A stretch of 64,000 nucleotides of DNA from Terriglobia bacterium (GCA_951813285.1 OX638355.1:901136-965135), one strand, 5' to 3'; positions 1-10,281 are shown, counted from the stretch's first letter. Notes: generated by a model from the letters alone, not told the origin. A program made the numbers and translations.

Positions 1-663
1 CGCAAGAGCGCGGCCCGTGAGTGGCTCGAAAGCCTGGCGTTCAGCCTGGTTTTCGTGTTCTTCTTCACCAAATTCATCGCTCAGGCCACTCAGGTGCCCA
101 CCGAGTCGATGAAGCCCACGATTCTGGTTGGGGATCATTTCTTTCTGGACAAGTTCGCCTTCCCGGCCAATTATCCGGATTTCCTCCTGAAAATTCTTCC
201 CGATCGGGAGATCGAGCGGGGAGATATCGTAGCCTTCAAGCCTCCTCATGATCCCAGCGTGCCCTTCATAAAGCGGGTGATCGGCCTTCCCGGCGAGACC
301 CTGGAGGTCCGGGACAGGGCAGTCTTCATCGACGGCAGGAGACTCGAAGAGCCCTATCAGTACTTCGACCTGGAGGAGGACCGTTACGCGCCCAAGGATT
401 ACCACGGACCGGTCCTGATTCTGCCCGACCACTACTTCATGATGGGCGATAACCGGGACAATAGCCACGACAGCCGGTATTGGGGGCCGGTGCCGAGCAG
501 GAACATCATCGGGAAACCCCTGTTTATCTACTGGTCCTACGACGACGACCCTTACGATCCCAGCCCCAAATCCGTTCTGCAGCACGCCAGGGAATACGGA
601 AGCAAGGCCCTCAACTTCTTCAGCAGAACCCGCTGGTCCCGAACCGGTATGGTCTTGAGGTAA
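1..663 (+). CDS. lepB: Signal peptidase I, 5' end outside the window
   Basis: This is the membrane serine/lysine protease that removes signal peptides from exported preproteins on the outer face of the cytoplasmic membrane. The frame is open from base 1, so the true start lies upstream and 220 residues are visible. A hydrophobic segment (AFSLVFVFFFTKFIAQA) precedes the box B motif PTESMKPT, whose serine codon is at 106-108. The general-base lysine sits in KRVIGLPGE (codon 271-273), and box E is GDNRDNSHDSRYWG. The protein ends with about 40 residues of poorly conserved tail. It converges on hemY with only 19 bases between the stops, and no clear terminator is visible. Family assignment is secure; only the N-terminus is missing. 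Confidence 0.95.
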   Translation, partial: RKSAAREWLESLAFSLVFVFFFTKFIAQATQVPTESMKPTILVGDHFFLDKFAFPANYPDFLLKILPDREIERGDIVAFKPPHDPSVPFIKRVIGLPGETLEVRDRAVFIDGRRLEEPYQYFDLEEDRYAPKDYHGPVLILPDHYFMMGDNRDNSHDSRYWGPVPSRNIIGKPLFIYWSYDDDPYDPSPKSVLQHAREYGSKALNFFSRTRWSRTGMVLR

Positions 664-682
664 CCCGCCGACCGCACGGTTC

Positions 683-2146
683 TCACGGCGCCCGGCGAGA
701 AATGCGGGCCAGCAACCTGTCGGCGCACTGCTCGGCCCGCCGAATGCAGTCCGGGATGCCAATGCCGGTGAGCCCGTTTCCGGCCAGTTGCAGGGACGGC
801 CATTGGAGCGTCCGGCTCTCAATCCAGGCCACCAGGTCCAGGTGGCCGACGCCGTACTGGGGCATGCCCTCGGGGTGGCGTTCCACCCGGCTCAGCAGAG
901 GAGCCCGAGAGATGCCCAGCAACTCTCCAAGGGTCCGCCGGACCCGTGCGATCAACTCCCGATCGTTACACTCCAGCGTTTCCGGGTGCAGCGCTCCGCC
1001 CACGAAAGCTCGCAAGAGCGCCCCGCTCCCGGGGGCGCGTCCGGCAAACTTGCGGTGGCTGTAGCTGCAGGCCAGCATCGCTCCCTTTTCCAGGGCCGGA
1101 ACCAGGAAGCCAAACCCATCCAGGGCGGCGGGAATGTCCTCCGCCGAGTAGGCCAGGTTTACGGTTGCCGTGGAGGCGTGTTCCACCCTTCTCAATTTTG
1201 CCGCCAGGTCGGGATCGAGCCCCTCTAACAAGCCGGCCGAGCGATGGGCCGGAAGGGCAAGACAGATCCCGTCCGCCTGGATTGGAGGTCCCTTCTCCAG
1301 CTCGATCTCCCAATTGCGGGCCTGGTCGTGCCGCCGTAGCGAGACCACCTTGCAACCCAAATGGATCGACGGGGCCGGAATGCTTTCCCGCAGCCGCTCC
1401 ACCAGACGCTGCATCCCCTGATCCAGGGAGAGGAATAGACCGTAGCGAGGACCGGCAGCGTGATCCTCCGCCGGAGACGGTTGCCGCTTGCGATCCCGCC
1501 ACATGGCCAGCAGGAGGCTGCGGTGGCGTTGTTCCATTTCGAGGAACTGAGGGAAGGTTGCCCTCAGACCCAGCTTTTCCGGATCGGCGGTATAGATCCC
1601 TCCCACCAGCGGCTGGGCCAGCCGTTCCAGGGCCTCCTCTCCCAGGCGGCGCCGAACGAATGCGGCCAGGCTCTCATCCTCGCCGGTTGAAAGGCGCCGC
1701 CGGCGCGGCAGCACAAGATCGGCCGCCATGCGGATCTTGCCCGCCCAGCTCAGAAGAGGCGAGGCGGCAAAGGATCCGAATCGGTAGGGAGCGATCAGGT
1801 GGAACCCCTCCGGAACAGGCAGCAGTTTCCCGCCCCGCAGGATGAAGGTTCTGCGATGGAGGGGAGAGGTGGCGATGAGGCTCGTCTCCAGACCCAGGCG
1901 CCGGCAGAGATCCACCGCCCAGGGCTTTTCGGAAATGAAGGAATCGGGCCCGCCTTCCAGCAGAAATCCCTGCTCCCTTACGGTGTGGATGACTCCCCCC
2001 AGGCGCCGGCCCGCTTCCAACAAATCCAGGCGGATGGCTTGGTTCAGCCGTGAGGCTCCCTCCAGCAACCGATGAGCCGCGGCCAGCCCGGAGATTCCTC
2101 CTCCAACCACTACCAGCCGGCACGAAGGCTTTGACCTGGAGTTCAC
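683..2146 (-). CDS. hemY: Protoporphyrinogen/coproporphyrinogen oxidase (HemY type)
   Basis: This FAD enzyme oxidises the porphyrinogen ring in late haem synthesis. The N-terminal dinucleotide-binding motif VVVGGGISGLAAAHRL is followed by an acidic residue and RRLGGVIHT, and then by the family signature LEGGPDSFI. The C-terminal FAD contact region reads LAGNGLTGIGIPDCI, typical of HemY. The open frame extends upstream to a TTG at 2233, which would add 29 residues before the usual start with no Shine-Dalgarno sequence. I chose the GTG at 2146, nine codons before the Rossmann strand, but this start also has a weak ribosome site. No other haem genes are beside it. Whether the product uses copro- or protoporphyrinogen cannot be told from the sequence. 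Confidence 0.9.
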   Translation of the reverse strand: MNSRSKPSCRLVVVGGGISGLAAAHRLLEGASRLNQAIRLDLLEAGRRLGGVIHTVREQGFLLEGGPDSFISEKPWAVDLCRRLGLETSLIATSPLHRRTFILRGGKLLPVPEGFHLIAPYRFGSFAASPLLSWAGKIRMAADLVLPRRRRLSTGEDESLAAFVRRRLGEEALERLAQPLVGGIYTADPEKLGLRATFPQFLEMEQRHRSLLLAMWRDRKRQPSPAEDHAAGPRYGLFLSLDQGMQRLVERLRESIPAPSIHLGCKVVSLRRHDQARNWEIELEKGPPIQADGICLALPAHRSAGLLEGLDPDLAAKLRRVEHASTATVNLAYSAEDIPAALDGFGFLVPALEKGAMLACSYSHRKFAGRAPGSGALLRAFVGGALHPETLECNDRELIARVRRTLGELLGISRAPLLSRVERHPEGMPQYGVGHLDLVAWIESRTLQWPSLQLAGNGLTGIGIPDCIRRAEQCADRLLARISRRAP

Positions 2147-2351
2147 GGGAGAATGGCCGCCTTGCGGGAGAGACGCGGAACGAGCAGAAGCCGTCAAGTC
2201 GACACTATAGGAGTCGGTCGATGGGGCTGTCAAACCGGTTGAGGGGAGGCAAATCCGCTGTCAGGGGGGGCAGCCGGGACGGCGCCGGGCTCCCCGGGAA
2301 GAGGGTTTGCAACCCTTGGGCGGCGACGCTTGAGGCCTTCCGGCTGACGCC

Positions 2352-2379
2352 TTGACTTTGTCTTCAATCCCCTCATAAT
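2352..2379 (+). promoter_or_regulatory. Putative sigma-70 promoter of secA
   Basis: TTGACT at 2352-2357 and CATAAT at 2374-2379 are separated by 16 bases, about 35 bases before the secA start. Both hexamers match the consensus at five of six positions. The site lies in a 266-base gap between the divergent hemY and secA genes that otherwise holds nothing recognisable. Confidence 0.45.
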
Positions 2380-2412
2380 TAAGATTTCCGACGGCAAGGC
2401 AAGGGGCCATTC

Positions 2413-5343
2413 TTGGTTATCGATACCCTTCTCAAATCAGTCTTCGGCAGCAAGCACCAGCGGGACGTCAAGGCCATTCAACCCACGGTTGATCGGATCA
2501 ATGCCCTGGAACCCTCCGTCTCGAGCCAGACCGACCAGGAGTTGCGTGCCAACACCGGCCGGCTCAAGACACGGTTGGCGGGCGGCGACACCCTTGAGGA
2601 CCTGCTCCCGGAAGCGTTCGCCGTAGTTCGTGAGGCTTCCAGGCGGGTGCTCAAAATGAGGCATTTCGACGTGCAGCTCATGGGCGGCGTGGTCCTGCAT
2701 CAGGGAAAGATCGCCGAGATGAAGACGGGAGAGGGCAAGACCCTGGTCGCCACCCTGCCGGTCTACCTGAACAGCCTTGAAGGGAAGGGTGTGCACGTCA
2801 TCACCGTCAACGACTATCTGGCTCGCCGCGACGCCGAGTGGATGGGCAAGGTCTATCGCTTCCTGGGCCTGTCGGTGGGAGTGATTCAGCATGATATGGA
2901 CGACGATGAGCGCCGCAGCGCCTACGGCTGCGACGTGAGCTACGGCACCAACAACGAGTTCGGGTTCGACTATCTCCGCGACAACATGAAGTTCGAGATC
3001 GGCGACCGTGTTCAGAGAAAGCATCACTACGCCATTGTGGACGAAGTCGACTCCATCCTGATCGACGAAGCCCGAACGCCTCTGATCATCTCGGGGCCGG
3101 TCGAGAGTTCCCAGCAGAAGACCTACATGGCCATGCGGCCGTTGGCTGAACGCATCCGTGCCCAGCAGACAAAATTCCTGGGCCGCGCCTTGCGAGATTC
3201 CCTCCAGCAAATCGACTCCGACGGCCAGGCCAGCGAGGAAACCTTGGAGCAGCTGCTTTTGGTCAAGCGCGGCGATCCCAAGAATCGGCAGTATCTGGAC
3301 CTGCTGGTCAAGCACCGGGATCTGAAAAAGAAGATCGATCAGGTCGAAGGCCAGCTCATGAGCAACAAGCAGCTCTCGGAGTTCGACAACCAGCTCTACT
3401 GCTTTATCGACGAGAAGTCGCACAACGTCGAGATCACCGAGAAAGGACAGGAGTTTCTGGCGGGCGGTCGAATGGAAGACTACATCATTCCCGACCCGGA
3501 TGACCCGGAGTACAGCGAGAAGCGCTACGTCGAAGTCACCGAGCGCCTGCACACCATTCAGCAGCTGGTCAAGGCCTATTGGCTCTACGAGAAGGATGTC
3601 CACTACGTGATCAACGACAACAAGGTCACGATTGTCGACGAGTTTACGGGTCGTCTCATGCCGGGCCGCCGCTGGAGCGACGGACTGCACGAAGCGGTGG
3701 AAGCCAAGGAGCGAGTCAAGATCGAAAGGGAGAATCAGACCCTGGCGACGGTCACGTTCCAGAACTATTTCCGCATGTACGGGAAACTGGCCGGAATGAC
3801 CGGGACGGCCGATACCGAGGCCATGGAGTTCAGCAAGATCTACAAACTGGAGGTGGTGGTGGCTCCTCCCAACAGGCCCATGATCCGCATGGATTACCCC
3901 GACGTGGTCTATCGCACCGAGCCGGAGAAGTTCAGAGCGGTCGTGGAGGAGATCCGGGAACTGCACGAGAAGGGCCAACCGGTACTGGTGGGAACCATTT
4001 CCATCGAAAAGTCGGAACGATTGAGCGGCTTGCTCAAGAAGGCGGGGGTCAAGCACGTGGTGCTGAACGCCAAGTACCACGAGAAAGAGGCCGAGATCGT
4101 GGCCCAGGCTGGGCGCAAGGGGGCGGTGACCATCGCCACCAACATGGCGGGCCGCGGGACGGATATCGTGCTGGGCGGCAACGCCGAGTTCTTGGCCAGG
4201 GAACGCTTGCGCAAGCAGAATGTGAACCTGGAGGAGCTTACTCAGGAGCAGTGGGAGAAGGCCCTCAGCGACATCGAACAGGAGTTTCAGCAGGGTCGAG
4301 AGCAGGTGATCGCTGCCGGGGGACTGCACATCCTGGGAACGGAGCGCCACGAGTCCAGGCGCATCGACAACCAGTTGCGAGGCCGCTCCGGGCGCCAGGG
4401 GGATGTCGGAAGCTCCCGCTTCTACCTCTCGCTGGAGGACGATCTCATGAGGATCTTCGCCAGCGAGAAGGTGTCCAGCATCATGCAGCGTTTGGGGATG
4501 GAAGAGGACGTTCCCATTGAATCACGTCTGATCAGCAAGAGGATAGAATCGGCTCAAAAGCAGGTCGAGGCTCACAACTTCAGCATCCGCAAGCACCTGC
4601 TGGAATATGACGACGTCATGAACCAGCAGCGCAAGACCATCTACGGACTGAGGGAGCAGTTCCTGGGCACGACCGACCAGAAAGAGTACCTGCTGCAGTT
4701 GAGCGAGGACGTGATCGGCGGGCTCATCGACAGCTACTGCGACGCCGATAGCGATCCGGAGGAGTGGGACGGCGAAGGGCTTCGCAAGGCCGTCGCCCAG
4801 CAATTCGGTCTGGATCTGCGTCACGAGAACATCCGGGTCGAGGAACTCAATCGGGAGGAGCTGCTCCAGGCCATTTGCGCCAGGGCCAGGGAGAAATACG
4901 AACTCAAGGACGAGGAAATCGGCTCACCGCAGATGCGCCAGTACGAACGGCTGATTCTGCTCAATGTCCTGGACGCCCATTGGAAGGACCACCTTCTGGC
5001 GATGGACCAGTTGAAGGAAGGGATCGGATTGAGGGGCTATGGCCAGAGAGATCCGCTGGTGGAATACAAGAAGGAATCCTTCGCTACCTTTGCACAGATG
5101 ATGGACGGAATCGAGGAGCAGAGCCTACGGTACCTCTATCTGCTCCAGCCGGTTGAAGACAAGGACAAGGTTCGCGAGATGGAGCGCCGCCAGCGCAAAC
5201 AGGAAATGGTGATGGGGCCTGCCGAGGAAGCGCCCGAGCCGCGCAGGCCCGTCATTCGGGGGCCCAAAATCGGCCGCAACGAACCTTGCCCTTGCGGTAG
5301 CGGCAAGAAGTACAAGAAGTGCTGCGCGCTGACTCCGGCCTGA
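2413..5343 (+). CDS. secA: Preprotein translocase ATPase SecA
   Basis: SecA is the peripheral motor that drives preproteins through SecYEG. The first nucleotide-binding domain has Walker [12 protein letters not shown] and the Walker B region [16 protein letters not shown]. The second has [37 protein letters not shown] and RSGRQGD. The C-terminus ends in the zinc motif [13 protein letters not shown], which in the family binds SecB, ribosomes or lipid. The protein is 976 residues, longer than the roughly 900 of E. coli, because of an extra segment of about 80 residues in the preprotein cross-linking region (about residues 235-320), seen in several phyla. The start is a TTG just before [13 protein letters not shown], and the next in-frame alternatives would truncate the conserved N-terminus. 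guaB follows after 25 bases, so the two may be co-transcribed. Confidence 0.98.
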   Translation: MVIDTLLKSVFGSKHQRDVKAIQPTVDRINALEPSVSSQTDQELRANTGRLKTRLAGGDTLEDLLPEAFAVVREASRRVLKMRHFDVQLMGGVVLHQGKIAEMKTGEGKTLVATLPVYLNSLEGKGVHVITVNDYLARRDAEWMGKVYRFLGLSVGVIQHDMDDDERRSAYGCDVSYGTNNEFGFDYLRDNMKFEIGDRVQRKHHYAIVDEVDSILIDEARTPLIISGPVESSQQKTYMAMRPLAERIRAQQTKFLGRALRDSLQQIDSDGQASEETLEQLLLVKRGDPKNRQYLDLLVKHRDLKKKIDQVEGQLMSNKQLSEFDNQLYCFIDEKSHNVEITEKGQEFLAGGRMEDYIIPDPDDPEYSEKRYVEVTERLHTIQQLVKAYWLYEKDVHYVINDNKVTIVDEFTGRLMPGRRWSDGLHEAVEAKERVKIERENQTLATVTFQNYFRMYGKLAGMTGTADTEAMEFSKIYKLEVVVAPPNRPMIRMDYPDVVYRTEPEKFRAVVEEIRELHEKGQPVLVGTISIEKSERLSGLLKKAGVKHVVLNAKYHEKEAEIVAQAGRKGAVTIATNMAGRGTDIVLGGNAEFLARERLRKQNVNLEELTQEQWEKALSDIEQEFQQGREQVIAAGGLHILGTERHESRRIDNQLRGRSGRQGDVGSSRFYLSLEDDLMRIFASEKVSSIMQRLGMEEDVPIESRLISKRIESAQKQVEAHNFSIRKHLLEYDDVMNQQRKTIYGLREQFLGTTDQKEYLLQLSEDVIGGLIDSYCDADSDPEEWDGEGLRKAVAQQFGLDLRHENIRVEELNREELLQAICARAREKYELKDEEIGSPQMRQYERLILLNVLDAHWKDHLLAMDQLKEGIGLRGYGQRDPLVEYKKESFATFAQMMDGIEEQSLRYLYLLQPVEDKDKVREMERRQRKQEMVMGPAEEAPEPRRPVIRGPKIGRNEPCPCGSGKKYKKCCALTPA

Positions 5344-5368
5344 CGAGGCAAACGCTCAGGGAGTGTCC

Positions 5369-6832
5369 ATGCTGACCAGGGAAGTGCCTGAAGGCTTGAC
5401 CTTTGACGATGTCCTGCTGGTCCCCCGGAAGTCGGACATCGAGCCCGCCGAGGTGTCTACCCGAACCAGGCTGACGCGGCACATCCACCTCAATGTGCCC
5501 ATCGTCAGCGCGGCCATGGATACCGTCACCGAAGCCCGCTTGGCGATTGCCATGGCCCAGCAGGGAGGCATGGGGATTATTCACCGCAATATTTCTGTCG
5601 AGCGTCAGGCCTCGGAAGTGGACAAGGTCAAGCGTTCCGAGAGCGGAATGATCGTGGACCCCATCACCATGTCGCCTCAGAACCGCATCGACGAAGCACT
5701 GGAAATGATGAGGCACTACAAGATCTCCGGAGTGCCGATCACCGAGGGCGGCAAGCTGGTGGGGATCCTGACGAATCGCGACCTGCGCTTCGAAGACCGC
5801 TTGAGCCTGCCCATTTCCGAGGTGATGACCAAGGAGAACCTCATCACCGTCCCCGTGGGGACCACGCTGGCCGAAGCCGAGGAAATGCTGCACCGGCACA
5901 GGGTGGAGAAACTGCTGGTGGTGGACAGTAAATATATGCTGAAGGGCTTGATCACGGTCAAGGATATCCAGAAGAAGATCCAGTACCCCGATTCGGCCAA
6001 GGATGGCCAGGGGCGTTTGCTGGTGGGTGCGGCGCTGGGCGTCACGGGCGACTACCTGGAGCGGGCCGAGGCTCTGGTGAACGCCAACGTGGACGTGCTG
6101 GCCGTGGATACGGCCCACAGCCATTCTCAGCGGGTGATGGACGTGCTCAAGGAGATCAAGCGGAAGTTCCCGGAAACGGATACCATCGCCGGAAACATCG
6201 CGACCGCCGAGGCTGCAGCCGACATGATCCGCTGCGGCGCCGACGGCATCAAGGTGGGGATCGGGCCCGGTTCCATCTGCACCACGCGGGTGGTTTCGGC
6301 CGCCGGGGTTCCGCAGATCACCGCCGTGGCGGAATGCGCACGGGCTGCCAAGGAGTCGGGGATTCCCGTCATCGCCGACGGGGGGATCAAGTTTTCCGGG
6401 GATATCACCAAGGCCATCGCCGCCGGCGCCGACAGCGTCATGATTGGAAGCTTGTTCGCCGGGACGGACGAAAGCCCGGGGGAAACAGTGCTCTACCAGG
6501 GCCGAAGCTTTAAAGCCTATCGGGGCATGGGCTCTTTCGGAGCCATGCAGGTAGGAAGCCGGGACCGTTATCGAATCGGTCAGGATACCAGCACGCAGAA
6601 ACTGGTCCCGGAAGGCATCGAGGGACGTGTGCCCTACAAGGGTTCCCTGGCGGGAGTCGTGGCTCAGCTGGTGGGTGGGCTGAAAGCCGGGATGGGCTAT
6701 GTGGGGTGTTCAGGAATCGAGGCGGTCCAGGAAAAGTCCCGTTTCATCAGGATTACGGTCGCCGGCCTCAAAGAGAGTCACGTGCACGACGTCATCATCA
6801 CTCGGGAGGCCCCCAACTACCGCCTCGACTGA
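5369..6832 (+). CDS. guaB: IMP dehydrogenase
   Basis: This enzyme oxidises IMP to XMP with NAD+, the committed step of GMP synthesis, in the cytosol. The TIM-barrel start [15 protein letters not shown] is typical. Two CBS modules (about residues 95-215) carry motifs such as [20 protein letters not shown]. The catalytic cysteine lies in [20 protein letters not shown], and the flap region is [14 protein letters not shown] six bases upstream is in frame, but AGGGAG ends five bases before the ATG at 5369, so I use the ATG (487 residues, the usual length). It lies just downstream of secA. No terminator hairpin with a T-run was seen after it. Confidence 0.97.
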   Translation: MLTREVPEGLTFDDVLLVPRKSDIEPAEVSTRTRLTRHIHLNVPIVSAAMDTVTEARLAIAMAQQGGMGIIHRNISVERQASEVDKVKRSESGMIVDPITMSPQNRIDEALEMMRHYKISGVPITEGGKLVGILTNRDLRFEDRLSLPISEVMTKENLITVPVGTTLAEAEEMLHRHRVEKLLVVDSKYMLKGLITVKDIQKKIQYPDSAKDGQGRLLVGAALGVTGDYLERAEALVNANVDVLAVDTAHSHSQRVMDVLKEIKRKFPETDTIAGNIATAEAAADMIRCGADGIKVGIGPGSICTTRVVSAAGVPQITAVAECARAAKESGIPVIADGGIKFSGDITKAIAAGADSVMIGSLFAGTDESPGETVLYQGRSFKAYRGMGSFGAMQVGSRDRYRIGQDTSTQKLVPEGIEGRVPYKGSLAGVVAQLVGGLKAGMGYVGCSGIEAVQEKSRFIRITVAGLKESHVHDVIITREAPNYRLD

Positions 6833-7040
6833 CGCGCCTCGGGTGCGAGCAGGATCCCCGCGGTCCTCCCCCATTGTGCCCACCTGCCCTCGTCTGCTTC
6901 AAAGCCCTGCAGATACGCCCGCCCCGGCCCTGCCAACCCGCCCGGCCCCACCCTGCCGTGCGGATCATACGAGAGTGAAACAACGCATCTTCATGGCCTG
7001 TCGGGAACAAGGGCCCTGTCGTGCCAAACCGGTTTTCTAT

Positions 7041-7260
7041 TTATTGAACATGGATGCACAGGATAAACAGGATAAACAGCAGAAGAGGCTGTGCCACAGG
7101 AAGCAGATCCGCTTGATGATCGGGTGGGTGTTGGAAGTGATCCAAAAGCCTGGGAGCGGGTTTTGGGAAATCTGTATTGGAACAGAGGCGATGGTTGAAC
7201 TCATGACGGTGGAAACTCTCGCCCAATAATCCTGTACATCCTGTGCATCCATGTCAATAA
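7041..7260. repeat. 220-bp segment bounded by about 34-bp inverted repeats
   Basis: The left arm (7041-7076) and right arm (7227-7260) are near-perfect reverse complements centred on CATGGATGCACAGGAT. The arms differ mainly by one inserted base and a two-base change. The interior carries the GxxExxY-like fragment described separately. In many genomes such simple arms surround small GxxExxY genes; that link is from memory. Confidence 0.6.
7107..7205 (+). pseudogene. Decayed GxxExxY-family fragment
   Basis: In the frame starting at 7107 the peptide contains IGWVLEVIQKPGSGFWE followed by AMVEL. This lines up with the family core (I-G-x-x-x-E-V-H-x-x-L-G-P-G-F-L-E-S-V-Y then A-L-x-x-E-L). The spacing is kept, but the histidine and tyrosine of the signature are lost and only about 33 codons remain, so it is a remnant. 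The function of the family is not established. The resemblance was judged by eye. Confidence 0.4.
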
Positions 7261-7328
7261 ACCAACTACCCATGCGTGCCTGTGAACCGGTTTCCCTCCA
7301 CCCGGCACAAGGCGTTGTTTCAAATTAA

Positions 7329-7472
7329 CATCATTGCTTCGGCTTGTGCTTCACTTAGGCTCACAGGCATTTGCTGCCGCCGCCTACGCGGCTCGACACC
7401 CATAGGCGACGTTACCCATGGGCTGACGCCCACGGCTAAGTGCTGGCGCGGCTTCGCCGCTTTATAAGGAAG
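7329..7472. repeat. Complete copy of the main dispersed repeat
   Basis: About 140 bases run from TTCGGCTTGTGCTTCACTT through CCTACGCGGCTCGACACCC and GGGCTGACGCCCACGGCTAA to CGCGGCTTCGCCGCT. The same order recurs, split in two, at 42741-42797 and 55232-55322. A partial copy in the opposite orientation lies at 25567-25620. It contains several short palindromes and no gene. Confidence 0.7.
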
Positions 7473-7501
7473 GTCTGTAGGAGAGGCTTCCTCAACGCCT
7501 T

Positions 7502-7556
7502 GGTGGCCCTTCGTCGTTCTTCGTGTCCCTTCGTGGAGAGCTCTTTTTCCCTTTTG
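7502..7556. repeat. CCACGAAGG-type dispersed repeat, copy 1
   Basis: The bases read as the reverse complement of a CCACGAAGGGACACGAAGAA-like unit ending in a pyrimidine tract. Related copies occur at 40204-40265, 59529-59612 and 62534-62590, always between genes. Confidence 0.6.
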
Positions 7557-7721
7557 TTTCAGGCAGGGGCGCCACAATTTCCGGGTAACCCTTTTGGCAG
7601 CGGTACGCATCAGAGGTATTTGGCGGTTGCGTAGGGCGTCGAATAGCGACTTCGGTTCGACACCCGCCGGCCAGGGCGCGCGCCTCATCTCTCACAAGAT
7701 TTCCTGAAACGGGAGGGCGTT

Positions 7722-8057
7722 ATGGAACTCAGGGATTGCAAGTTCTTCTACGGGGGGCAGGAAATGAGCTTCTCGGTATTTTCCAACGATCCTTGCCGAG
7801 CCCGGTATCTCGACAGCATCTCGGTGCCCTTGAATCAGTCTCGAGTCGATGTCTATCAGATCGATCCGGGGCCAAAGACCCGTTGGGTTCTGATCAAGCA
7901 AAAAGACGAGCAAAAGGACAGCTTCAGGCTGTTTGTTCGCCAGGGCGACCGGTTCGTGGAGAGCCGAAAGCAGGCTCTGTCCAAGGAGTTGCGGGACGAG
8001 ATTATTGGCAGGTTCCCCAACCTGACGGGTGAATTTCATCCGCCGCTGGCGGCTTGA
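7722..8057 (+). CDS. Hypothetical protein, 111 residues
   Basis: I do not recognise this small protein. It starts at an ATG preceded at a proper distance by GGGAGG, and base use by codon position looks like real coding sequence. It has no signal peptide or membrane segment, is rich in charged residues (IKQKDEQKDSFRLFVRQGDR), and has a single pair of cysteines far apart. It stands alone on the plus strand, converging on pnp with a 44-base gap. The region before it is repeat-filled, so it is probably a monocistronic cytosolic protein. Confidence 0.65.
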   Translation: MELRDCKFFYGGQEMSFSVFSNDPCRARYLDSISVPLNQSRVDVYQIDPGPKTRWVLIKQKDEQKDSFRLFVRQGDRFVESRKQALSKELRDEIIGRFPNLTGEFHPPLAA

Positions 8058-8101
8058 TCCGCACAGCATTCACCAAGCCGCTCGGTGGGCAGGGCCCTGC
8101 T

Positions 8102-10201
8102 TCAGGATGACTTCTGCCGTTGTTCCCGAAGCACGGCCTTGCGGCTCAACTTGACCTTCTGGCCGTCAATCCCGATGACCTTGACCATAAGCTGATCCCC
8201 CTCCTTCAACTCATCCCTGACCTGCCGGATTCGATGCTCGGCGATTTCGCTGATGTGAAGGAGACCGTCGGTTCCGGGGAAGATTTCCACGAAGGCGCCG
8301 AAATCCACCAGGCGAACCACCTTGCCCAGATAGATCTTGCCCATTTCGGCCTCGGCAGTGATGTCCTTGATGATCTGAATGGCTTTACGGGCTGACGCCT
8401 CGTCCAGCGCGGCGATGTTGACCTTGCCGTCGTCGGCGACGTCGATCTTGACCCCGGTCTGCTCGGTGATTCCGCGAATCACCTTGCCCCCGGGTCCAAT
8501 AATGTCGCGGATCTTGTCCCGCTTGATGCGGAGGGAATAGATCTTGGGAGCAAATTTTGAAGTATCGCTCCGGTGGCCTGAAATGGTGTCCAGCATTCTG
8601 TCGAGGACGAAGAGCCTTCCCCGCAGTGCCTGCTGGAGGGCTTCAGTCATGATTTCCATGGTCAAGCCGGCGATCTTGATGTCCATCTGCAGGGCCGTGA
8701 TTCCGGATCGGGTCCCGGTGACCTTGAAGTCCATGTCCCCGTAGTGGTCTTCGGCCCCGGCGATGTCGGTCAAGACGGCATACTGGTCTCCTTCCTTGAC
8801 CAAGCCCATGGCAATTCCGGCGACCGGCGCCTTGATGGGTACGCCGGCGTCCATCAGGGCGAGGATGCCGCCGCAGACGCTGGCCATTGAGGAAGAACCG
8901 TTGGACTCCAGGATGTCGGAGACAATGCGAATGGTGTAGGGAAATTGGTCCTCGGAGGGAACCACAGGCAGAATGGACCGTTCCGCCAGGGCGCCATGGC
9001 CCACCTCCCGACGCCCCGGGCCTCGCATGAATCCCGTTTCACCCACGCTGAAGGGCGGAAAGTTGTAGTGAAGAAGGAACCGCTTGGACGACTCTCCCTC
9101 CATGATGTCAATCTTCTGGATATCGTCCGAAGTGCCCAGGGTCGCGGTGACCAGGGCCTGAGTCTCGCCTCGGGTGAAAAGGGCTGAACCGTGGGTGCGG
9201 GGCAGAAGACCGACCTCACAGGTGATGGGGCGGACGGCGTCGAACTCACGACCGTCAGGGCGTCTCTTCCGGTTGAGGATGTCGTCGCGGAAGATTTGTT
9301 CCTTGATGCGATCGAAAATGGCCGAAGCGTCGCTCCTCAATTCGGCCGACTCCTCCGGGTAGCTGTTCAACAGGGCTTCCTTGACGGAGTCGACCTGTTC
9401 GTAGCTTCCTTTCTTGCCATGCTTCGTGGTGTCGAGTGCGTCCCTCAGATCTGCTGATATCTTCCCGGAAATCTGACTGTACAGGTTCTCATCGACCGGC
9501 CGCGAAACCAGAGGGCGTTTCCGGACGCCGAGGCGGGCCGCCAGTTCCCGTTGCAAGGGGACAATCTGCTTGATGTGTTCGTGCCCGAAAGCCAGGGCTT
9601 CGACCACCGTCGCCTCGCTCACCTCCCGAGCCCCGGCTTCAACCATCACGATGGCCTCTTCGCTGCCGGCAACGATCAAATTGAGTTCGCTCTCCTTCAG
9701 GTCTCGGCTGGTAGGGTTAATCACCAGGCTGCCGCCGACCTGACCCACGCGAACCGCGGCGATAGGAGTCTCAAAGGGGATGTCGGAGACCATCAAGGCC
9801 GCGCTGGCGCCCGTGATGCCGTGGATGTCGGGGTCGTTCTCTCCGTCCGCGGAGAGCACCAGGGCGATGATCTGGGTGTCGCAACGATAGCCCGGTGGGA
9901 ACAGCGGACGAAGGGGACGATCTATCAGGCGACAGGTCAGAACCTCCTTTTCGCTCGGCTTTCCCTCGCGTTTGAAGAAGCCCCCCGGAATGCGTCCGGC
10001 GGCGTAATAGTTTTCCCGGTAGTCTACGGTCAGTGGAAAGAAATCCACCTTGTCCCGGGGCTGTTTTCTGGAACAGGCCGACACCAACACCACCGTGTCT
10101 CCGTAACTGACCTGAACAGCGCCGTCGGCCTGGCGGGCGATCCTGCCCGTTTCGATGGTGATTTCCTTCCCTCCGATGAGGGTGCTTGTTTTTTCAATCA
10201 T
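8102..10201 (-). CDS. pnp: Polynucleotide phosphorylase
   Basis: This 3'-5' phosphorolytic exoribonuclease belongs to the RNA degradosome. Two RNase PH domains flank an alpha-helical linker. Visible motifs include GGFFKREGKPSEKEVLTCRLIDRPLRPLF split over the first domain, and GRREVGHGALAERSI, SVCGGILALMDAGVPI and VLTDIAGAEDHYGDMDFKV in the second. A KH domain (RDIIGPGGKVIRGITEQTG) and an S1 domain (GKVVRLVDFGAFVEIFPG) finish the protein. The frame opens 12 codons earlier, but the ATG at 10201 begins the usual MIEK start and gives 699 residues. It is the last gene of the rimP-to-pnp operon and is separated from rpsO by a hairpin. Confidence 0.97.
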   Translation of the reverse strand: MIEKTSTLIGGKEITIETGRIARQADGAVQVSYGDTVVLVSACSRKQPRDKVDFFPLTVDYRENYYAAGRIPGGFFKREGKPSEKEVLTCRLIDRPLRPLFPPGYRCDTQIIALVLSADGENDPDIHGITGASAALMVSDIPFETPIAAVRVGQVGGSLVINPTSRDLKESELNLIVAGSEEAIVMVEAGAREVSEATVVEALAFGHEHIKQIVPLQRELAARLGVRKRPLVSRPVDENLYSQISGKISADLRDALDTTKHGKKGSYEQVDSVKEALLNSYPEESAELRSDASAIFDRIKEQIFRDDILNRKRRPDGREFDAVRPITCEVGLLPRTHGSALFTRGETQALVTATLGTSDDIQKIDIMEGESSKRFLLHYNFPPFSVGETGFMRGPGRREVGHGALAERSILPVVPSEDQFPYTIRIVSDILESNGSSSMASVCGGILALMDAGVPIKAPVAGIAMGLVKEGDQYAVLTDIAGAEDHYGDMDFKVTGTRSGITALQMDIKIAGLTMEIMTEALQQALRGRLFVLDRMLDTISGHRSDTSKFAPKIYSLRIKRDKIRDIIGPGGKVIRGITEQTGVKIDVADDGKVNIAALDEASARKAIQIIKDITAEAEMGKIYLGKVVRLVDFGAFVEIFPGTDGLLHISEIAEHRIRQVRDELKEGDQLMVKVIGIDGQKVKLSRKAVLREQRQKSS

Positions 10202-10234
10202 TGAAGTGTTTCCCGGCCCGGGATGCAGCCGAAA

Positions 10235-10281
10235 CAAAAATAGCGACTGCGGGCATCACGTTGGGCAATGCTCGGAGTCGC
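10235..10281 (-). terminator. rpsO-pnp intergenic hairpin with T-run
   Basis: On the minus strand two 13-base arms (10269-10281 and 10243-10255), paired apart from two imperfect positions, are followed directly by TATTTTTGTTT. It sits where E. coli has the rpsO terminator and the RNase III-processed pnp leader. It may act as a partial terminator or as a processing site for PNPase autocontrol; this is inferred from position. Confidence 0.55.

Larger units (their letters stand above)
6833..7721. other. Gene-free stretch made of dispersed repeats
   Basis: These 889 bases hold no convincing intact gene. They contain, in order, a short motif GCGGATCATACGAG shared with two places near 42 kb, an inverted-repeat-bounded segment with a decayed GxxExxY-like fragment, a complete copy of the main dispersed repeat of this window, and a copy of the CCACGAAGG-type repeat. 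The short open frames here do not continue across the repeats. Confidence 0.6.

Noticed and set aside
2437-4350. A 637-residue antisense frame inside secA
   Set aside because: It has Leu/His-rich composition and no ribosome site, and it fully overlaps SecA. GC-rich genes often give such frames.
7600-7690. GGTTCGACACCCGCC near 7653 as a T-arm of a tRNA
   Set aside because: No matching acceptor or anticodon arms surround it; it belongs to the repeat-rich stretch.
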